A stretch of 64,000 bases of DNA. Source: Mercurialis annua (lineage: Eukaryota; Streptophyta; Magnoliopsida; Malpighiales; Euphorbiaceae). The stretch covers positions 31,808,501-31,872,500 of the forward strand of contig NC_065574.1 in assembly GCF_937616625.2 (NCBI RefSeq), read 5' to 3'. The translations under genes were made by a program, and so were the position numbers. The notes under the pieces were generated by a model, which worked only from the letters and a program-made list of their open reading frames with translations, searched no databases and was not told the origin of the DNA. Shown here piece by piece: positions 57,231-64,000 of this stretch (the stretch's first letter is position 1; the number at the start of each line of letters is the position of its first letter).

Positions 57231-58032
57231 TAAAGTTGACTCCTCCATTATCTCAGTTACACTCACGCATTGTGTCCACTATACTCAGAAACATAGTAGT
57301 GTATGCCTCAATCATAAGTGTACCCTAAAAAAAATTATATTTATGCTTAAATAGTGTTTGGTCTCACTTTGGCCTGGTTCTCTTTTCGAATTATCTCATC
57401 TCTCATGTCACGGTACCTAAATACCTTAGCCCAAAACTGAATACTTCAATATCGTATCCTCTGATGGATCCTCCTCGGATGGGTCTTACTCATTTTCCTC
57501 ATTAACTTCCATCTTAGGCGAGATGGTCCTACCCCTAGTTGTAAAAATCTATCACTATCTAACATGTACCTATTCCCATGGCTCTTAGGTGATCCTATGA
57601 CGTTAGTGTGAAAACCATTTTGATGAATTCCTGATCATTTTCCAGTATCTACATGAAATTCATTTGAATAAATAGGAGGCGCTTCCTTCTCTTCTGATAC
57701 AGCATGTAGCTGGGCTCCATTTTACTCAAATATGAACAGAAATAATTCTTAATCATGAGATACTGTCCAAACCACTTTTCCACAATATTCGATAATTTAA
57801 CATATGATATGCACTGTTTAACTTAAAGCTTGACTAACTATCTAAGCATATCACAATCACTTATGCAATCTCACACTCACGTTCTAATCGACAATAAATT
57901 TCTTATAACATCAAACAAACTCAAGCAAACACATTTATTCAATAAGGATCGACTCTATACGCTGCAGTAGTTCCTAGATACTTAGGTCAAGAAGACACTT
58001 TTCACAGACTGGCAGTGGTAACTGGACCAACT
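57231..58032 (-). mobile_element. E3 leader and possible gag start
   Basis: Downstream of the primer site the element strand carries CTGCAGCGTATAG and other leader words shared with E2. An ATG near 57514 opens a short acidic peptide (MEVNEENE) that ends at once, so any gag is broken. The 57231-57340 stretch is unassigned. Confidence 0.5.
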
Positions 58033-58044
58033 GCTCTGATACCA
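58033..58044 (-). promoter_or_regulatory. E3 primer-binding site (initiator tRNA-Met type)
   Basis: The minus strand reads TGGTATCAGAGC, followed by AGTTGGTCCAGTTACC. It lies only about 3 bases from the truncated LTR at 58048, where a full LTR end would be expected. Confidence 0.88.
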
Positions 58045-58047
58045 ACT

Positions 58048-58234
58048 TTTCCTTAGTCCCGTTTAATTAATTTAGGCATTACAAATATTGAAATTCCTTC
58101 TTTAAATTTCAATATCGACCTATCCTCGTTCTTAATTACTTAATTCCTTCGCTAACTCCTTTTTCTAGTCGCTCTGACCACTAATATAAATTGCGTTGCT
58201 CACTTCGGCAACGTCAAACGTTCGGGGTATTACA
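58048..58234 (-). repeat. E3 LTR, first ~187 bp only
   Basis: Element orientation TGTAATACCCCGAACG...GGGACTAAGG, homologous to 52830-53016. It has a polypurine tract on its upstream side (58235-58248) and a primer site on its downstream side, so it once served as the shared LTR between two tandem interiors. About 3 kb of it is gone. Confidence 0.78.
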
Positions 58235-59751
58235 TTCTTCCCCCCTTATAAAAATCCGTCCTCGAATTTTCCAATTCCTTAAGTACCTTCTTAGGTAAAC
58301 TTCCTACTATCTTCTTATACGTTTTTCTTCGTGATTTCTGTCACGAGTAGACTTGTCGCTCCTCCGCAGTACTTCAAACGTCGTATTTCTCTCGTATCGT
58401 ACTTGATACAACTTTTAAACGTCCTTATACTGTCCTTTATTTATTAATCAAAATCTTAATTTGATTAATTTAAAACAATTTAATTGAATAACTTAATGTT
58501 TTAAGTTATTTTTAATTTATCCAAAATTGCTCTTTTGGTCAACTTTGACCCTTAAAATTTGCTTTTGTCGAGTAGCTCGTTGTTACACAAAGTTGGCAGT
58601 CTTATAGTCCTCAATGCCATCTTCAACTTTCATTTGAACATCGAGTTCAAAATAATCCTCGACGATGTCGAAAATTTGCGCTGAAATCGCTTCCTTGCGG
58701 TAGCTTTGAAATTGCACTTGCAAGTTCTTTATGCCGCTGTTTAAGTCGATAAACCAAACGTCTAAAAATATCATAAGCTGAATTTAATTTAGCATTTCCA
58801 TATTTTATCATCTCGTCTACAACTTTCATTAAGACTCGACCTATCTTCGAGATTTCCTTGACTTCCAAAAACATCCTTAAAATTGGCACTATGTCAACAC
58901 TTTTATCCTTCCTTTAATTTCGTGTTTTTTCACTCACTCTTGAGGTTTAAAGACAACAAATTTAATTTAACCATGCCTTGACTAAATTATCCAAATTCAA
59001 TCTATACAGTACCATCTACTTACATCCATTAATTTCGATTAGTAGTAATCGTGTTTCGAGGTCCAAATACAGCTCAAAACGTGATCTCTTAGGCAAATTA
59101 GAAAATGCATCCTTTAGTATTCACTTATACTCTTCTTGTAGAGTATAAGGTTGATTCTCCACTTTGTCTCGAAGTTCATTCTCCTTTTACTTTCCTTCAA
59201 CGAGGTTATGCATCCTTAATGCCTTTTGTACCCAAATATCGTCTTTTGGTAGCATTGCTACCTACCTTCCCATTGTCTATTCATGTATACTTTTGGATAA
59301 TCTTTGTTTCCCTTTTTTTTTGCATCACATAATTTTGGAGTTTATCAAAGTCTAACGTTATCTTTCTTGATGTTTTCCGTCTTCCTCGTATCCAATTATG
59401 TACATACTTATACATGACATTCTTATCGATGTCCTATGGTACATAGGAATATCTTCCTTCTTATATTAATCGTACCATTCATGACTTCCGGTAATGAATC
59501 TCATGAGGTTGAATGCATGCTAGGCGTTACTTACTTTTTGTCGTGTCCTTCTTCATCTTCCGACTCCTTGACGTCAATTACTTATATTAGACTGATGACG
59601 TCTTCACCATCGTTTAATAGAATTCATTTGTTTCTTTTAATGTATTTCTCGGTCCTATCTCTTTATCTAAGGTTGTCAAGTTATCCTTCAAATTTTGTTG
59701 ATGTGAAATGCTCTCGATTAAGTGTACATCCTTATGTCAAACTCTTACTGA
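58235..59751 (-). mobile_element. E3 internal segment, right copy, ORF-less
   Basis: Begins with the polypurine tract (minus TAAGGGGGGAAGAA) and parallels 53017-55215. It stops at about CTTATGTCAAACT (59732-59744) and is fused to the LTR at 59752. Two overlapping frames of 63 and 80 codons near 58583-58889 show no family motif and are not supported. Confidence 0.7.
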
Positions 59752-62700
59752 TAGGGAATGGGAATTGTAGTTCCAAAACCCGTAGGAAGCCTGAAAATCG
59801 CTAAGACGTTTTCGCAAATAACAACCATACAAAAACTTTACAAACGGAAGCATTTATATACACTAGTGTCACAAACACCTCACAGGAATTTACCTCCGTG
59901 GAATAAATATGACAATCGTAGCCAAAACAAACATAAACACGCTGACGACAACTGTAAACAATGAAAAACATATTAATGTACTAGGCCACGACACTGGTCA
60001 GAAATTATACTACTGCAGCAACAATGGAAGTCGGGACTCTACATCTCCAAATGGACTTCCAGTCAAAGACGGACTTCTAGCCAAGTTCAGAATCTAGGTA
60101 CCTGAAAAACACACTATTGGGGGGGGGGGGGGTCAGCTGTTAAGCTAAGTGAGTTATACTTTACTTACCATATTATTAAAATAAGCATCGCATTTTAAAA
60201 ACATTTTTTTAATATTTATACAATCTTACTTTCAAATAGTTCCAACGTATACAATCACAGTAATTGCAACAGTTCACTTAAGACAAGTATTTGATCCGAT
60301 CGAAACCTTAATCTTAATCTCCTTAACCTTTCCTAATATGTATCGTCTTCGAATTAAATCATTTTAATCCAAGTGGTGAGGTCCCGAGATAGTTCAATCG
60401 AGTTACTCGCTACCACGGTGCATAGTCCCGAGATAGTTCAACCGAGTTACTCATGCCACCGCTTAATCCCAAATTGTGGGTCCCGAGATAGTTCGATCGA
60501 GTTACCCACCAGATACGGGTCCCGAGATAGTTCGACCGAGTTACCTCGTATCTGCCAAAATTATAATCCTCCTTTCCGATACCCAAACATATTCCATTTC
60601 ATAATCATAAATATGATCAACATTTAATGAGCTCATATCAAACGTTTCACTGTACGAATATCTAGACTCTTATAAACACCGGTGATCACACGGCCTATTG
60701 ACGCCCAATAGGTAGCTCGTTTCTTCGGATCGTATACAAATTCACACTTGCAAATAAACATCGATGTCATATACAAAACAATACAATCAGCCATATACAA
60801 AACAATCAATACATAAACAAACAAGTTGAATATAATTCAATCATATACCAACAATCCAAATCAAATAACTAATGCGATGCATTTAATAATAATAATATAT
60901 ATAGTATATATAAAATAGTTTTTAATACGATAATAAGAGTGAGTAAAATATACTCACCGCTTGCTATCCATAATCTTTGATAATAGCTAAACAATGTCGC
61001 GTTTTGTAAATTCCGAGTTTCATTGGTAGTCGCCTCATCAAGTCTACATAAATTCGATAATAACTTGAATTAATTTCAATCTAACTATATCCAAAACTAG
61101 GTTTCTAGCCAACTTCAGCTATTGAAACCGTATACTTAAAATAGTCTGACCCCTAAACAAAATTGACATTTTTAAATTTCAGAACGTCTCCTACAACTTT
61201 TGTTTAGGTCTCAGACTAAGATTAGCACCCGAAGGTGTCAGAATTTGGCTCTGAAGTTAATAACGCGGGCTGTTAAAACTGCAGGCAGTTTTGCGCAGTA
61301 AAATGTTCTGGTTTATATGAACAACTTAGAGGCTGAATTAACAGAAACTTAATCTTAGAAATTTATAGACAACATCCTTAAGTTTCCGTACCAACAAACG
61401 GGATTTAATTTGGAGCTACATAACTTGAGATATTGCCCTCGCAATATGGCTGTTCCGCAGCGCAATAATTTCAGCAACATCATCAAATTATTAAGTTATC
61501 TCATTTAACGTTTGGTTGATTAAACCAACCTATTAACTTAACATTATAGCATATATTTCAGCCTCTAATCATGCTATGATTATCAATCTAAATCCATCAC
61601 AACATTCCTAACCTTTTCGTGCAAAAACAGTTTTTACGTTACGATTCGATTCTAGCTCCGTAGCTTGACGTTTTTCATAAAACCAATCGAGTTTAAGCCT
61701 TGGGGAAGGGTGGCATCAGCCCCCTTATTCTCCACCTTTTCCTCCCTTATTACATTTACATATTACCAATTATCAATCCACAAACTTAACTTAAACTAAC
61801 CAATTTCATGTCATAAACATCATTTTTAAGTTTAAACACATCATCATCACTAAGCTTAACATGAACAGCCCTAAACTCTCAAAACCCTAATTACAAACAG
61901 GGCTCATTCCCTTGTTCCAACGCAACAAAAATCATCCAAATCGATCACCTAATCATCAAACAAATATGATTTCCAATCAATTATCTCCTTCAACCACGAA
62001 CTGATCTTAAATCCCAAATTAAAGAAACTCAAATATCATCCTTACCTTAAATTGAAGTCTTAGATCAGTAGATAATCCTCTCCTCTTTCCGTTGCCGCAA
62101 AAATCGATCAATTCCGAGTCAAAATGAAGGAGTTATGGCTAATTGAAATCTTGTTACATATTGAGCTTCAAATGAGGAAGATGGTGATATTTTGGAGTTG
62201 AGATAATTATGTATTTGCTGAGCTAAAATCAATTTCTTAGGCTATATATATTTATGGGAAAGAAACTACTTTAATCCTTGAAAAATCCACCTCCTCAAGT
62301 TTCAATTTCTAACTTTTCTTTCGTCCAATTTAGTCCTTCGATCACTTAATCGGTCAAGCTCGATAAACTTTGTATTATTTATATCCAAATAAATAATAGT
62401 ATTCCTCTACCTCATTATTTTATACTCCGACAATCTATTTTTAAATTATCGGCCAAAAACGCTCAATTTCCAATTTGAGTTAAAACGCTTATTTTTCTTA
62501 TTTTTCCGTCCTTATTTTGATTGAGCAAATATCGATATCCAAATAATCGATATTATTTTCTTAAATACTAATTCCCTTCAATAATTTATTTAAATTATAT
62601 TCTTCGGGCATTAAAATTCTATTTGTTTTTTCACTTTTTCAGAAACTTAATCTTATTTTAAATTCCAACATTTTTTACGATTTTCTTTAGTCCCGTAAAA

Positions 62701-62878
62701 CTATTTAGGCATTATAAATATTGAAATTTCTTATTTAAATTTAAATATCAGCCTATTCTCGTCTTTCTTTAAATATTTTCTTATTATATCCTTCCGATAA
62801 CGTCTTTTCTAGCCGCTTCATTATTTTAAATCGGACACCTGGCCTACTTTGGTAACGCCAAACGTACGGGGTATTACA
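59752..62878 (-). repeat. E3 5' LTR lacking its last 35 bp
   Basis: Matches the LTR at 49816-53016 almost throughout, from TAGGGAATGGGAATTG (equal to 49851) to GGGGTATTACA. The missing terminus and absent primer site mean this LTR could not prime its own copying now. Holds 14 G at 60119-60132, the repeat cluster at 60380-60548 and the hairpin at 60694-60712. Confidence 0.88.
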
Positions 62879-62883
62879 ATTAC

Positions 62884-64000
62884 CCAAGTAATTATATGAA
62901 TTAGAAGGTATTAAAACCATTATGTTTTCAAATTCTATTATCAACGATAACCAAGGTTTAGTTTTTCAAACTCGAAAATCGCCAATTTAATTATTTAAGA
63001 TTTAATACACTTAAACCTTTTAAAACAATAAGGGAATATGAACAGTCACAAATTTATATACTTAATACCATGCATCATGCATTGATTAATCTTTATTAGG
63101 TAAACCCAACCAATTCCATGAAAGATCAAAACCTATAATCGTTCAAAACCCTAAATGGCTACTGCCGCTTAAGCATGAACACAAAAATCATGAAAGAATC
63201 GATGTGTAACCACATTCAAATTATGAAAATCCAAAAGCTACTGCCATCCTAACTCAAGCAACAAAAATGATTAACAATCAACCACCATGCACAGAGACCA
63301 AACTTTAACGAACAAAATCATGTACGACAGTCACGGCGGCAAGGAAAATTGACAACGGCGGAAACGACGATGGCAATTAAAACCGAGGAATAATAAAGCT
63401 AAACATACCCATGAGAACAACAAGGGAAACAAAGCATAAAGGACAACAACAATATCATATTCAAAAACGTCAAAACGAGACGACGAAAAACGGATAGACT
63501 TTTACGTACCGTATTCGAATCCAACACGTACAAAGATTAAAGGACGAATGAGATAGATGAATCATCAAAGGAAACTCTGATCGATCCTAGCATAGTAAAA
63601 ACACGAGTTAAGAACGATGTTACGATATCGAATTGAAATGATGAAGAAAGTAACGTTATTTTGCTTACCGGAATCGAACGAATGAATGGAATGATGAATG
63701 CGACATCTCAGATGGGTTTGGAGTGTTTGACGGCTAGGGTTTCGAAAAAGAATAGGGTTTTAATATTCTGAAATAAGAAAACGTGTAACCTGTCTTATTT
63801 AAAGACTTGTGCGCAACAGCTAAAGGTATGCGATCGCACACCTTGAGTGTGCGTTCGCACACTGTCCTTACTCATGGGTGTGCGATCGTGCACACTGTGT
63901 GTGTGTTCGCACACTACTCCAATGCGTCTCAAATTTCGATCCTTGGGTCAAATTTTTGTCGTGCACAACATATCCAAAAATGAGTCTGATCCAACAGTAA
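62884..64000 (-). repeat. E5 LTR, right part, runs off the window
   Basis: It resumes after the ATTAC duplication. No LTR start (GGGTATTACA on the plus strand) is reached, so the LTR is longer than about 2.65 kb or an interior begins unseen. It contains a palindromic repeat cluster (63828-63915) and no supported gene. Confidence 0.6.
63828..63915. repeat. GTGTGCGTTCGCACAC-type palindromic repeats in E5
   Basis: About four copies of TGTGCGWTCGCACAC-like near-palindromes, the same motif as at 13435-13525 in the solo LTR, although the flanks differ. Confidence 0.8.

Larger units (their letters stand above)
49816..62878 (-). mobile_element. E3: multi-LTR gypsy-like element with internal deletions
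   Basis: ATTAC at 49811-49815 and 62879-62883 brackets the whole structure. In element orientation it reads: LTR (62878-59752, last 35 bp missing), 3' interior and polypurine tract (59751-58235), the first ~187 bp of an LTR (58234-58048), primer site and leader (58044 to about 57231), the last ~1.4 kb of an LTR (to 55812), 3' interior again (55811-53017, with polypurine tract), and a complete LTR (53016-49816). All segments share one orientation, so this is a tandem chain that lost material at several junctions. No long coding frame remains. Confidence 0.8.

Noticed and set aside
55812..58234. A separate element inserted in E3, running TG...CA
   Set aside because: Flanks AACTT and TTCTT do not match, and a polypurine tract adjoins 58234 on the outside, so this is part of a tandem chain rather than an independent insertion.
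58583..58889. Two overlapping minus-strand frames (63 and 80 codons) as a small gag or accessory protein
   Set aside because: They share the same DNA in two frames, show no known motif, and the paralogous segment at about 53560-53870 does not keep either frame cleanly.
1..64000. Host genes, tRNA or rRNA genes
   Set aside because: No exon-like series of frames, no tRNA cloverleaf with A and B boxes that I could recognise, and no rRNA core. The tRNA-like words found are primer-binding sites of 12-18 bases.

Overview
This window looks like pericentromeric or other heterochromatic nuclear DNA of a flowering plant. It is AT-rich, contains no host gene I can support, and is almost wholly satellite DNA and nested LTR retrotransposons. 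The plant assignment rests on a Ty3/gypsy element of Athila type (tRNA-Asp-like primer site, DLGAS protease, FMDD reverse transcriptase), a Ty1/copia polyprotein of plant type, and several large gypsy-like LTRs of the TGTAATACCCC...GGGTCGTGACA class with initiator-tRNA-Met primer sites. I cannot name the species.

Layout. (1) 1-5352: the 5' part of a decayed Athila-like element on the minus strand (LTR, primer site, broken gag-protease-RT), inserted into satellite. (2) 5353-11153: satellite array 1, built from a ~60-bp unit rich in the palindrome AAACGTTT, with internal orientation switches and a 1.5-2.4 kb higher-order period. (3) 11154-41734: one gypsy-like element on the minus strand (called E1) bounded by a 5-bp target duplication TAAAC and swollen to 30.6 kb by later insertions. 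Its left LTR holds a Mutator-like element (9-bp duplication), which itself holds a solo LTR (duplication TGTAT). Its interior holds a full-length ORF-less relative in the opposite orientation (E2, 20498-30150, duplication TTTGA) and a copia element (30404-39014, duplication TATGT) with an uninterrupted 1323-1341 codon gag-pol frame. (4) 41735-43283: satellite array 2, the direct continuation of array 1 once E1 is removed. (5) 43284-46031: rearranged fragments of gypsy-like elements. (6) 46032-48276: satellite array 3. (7) 48277-64000: a large LTR (E5), cut by a multi-LTR gypsy-like element (E3, 49816-62878, duplication ATTAC) that is a partly deleted tandem chain of LTR and internal segments; E5 runs off the window.

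The only frame long and clean enough to be a working gene is the copia polyprotein (31944-35912, minus). E1, E2 and E3 carry about 4 kb of internal DNA without coding capacity, but keep primer sites, polypurine tracts, matching LTRs and clean target duplications, so they look like non-autonomous elements mobilised in trans. The most interesting signals are in these LTRs: a stem-loop whose arms differ between families while pairing is kept, a second hairpin shared by three elements, and unrelated GC-rich palindromic minisatellites at a similar LTR position in different members.

All comparisons were made by eye. No alignment, database search or folding was run, so boundaries marked approximate may move by tens of bases.
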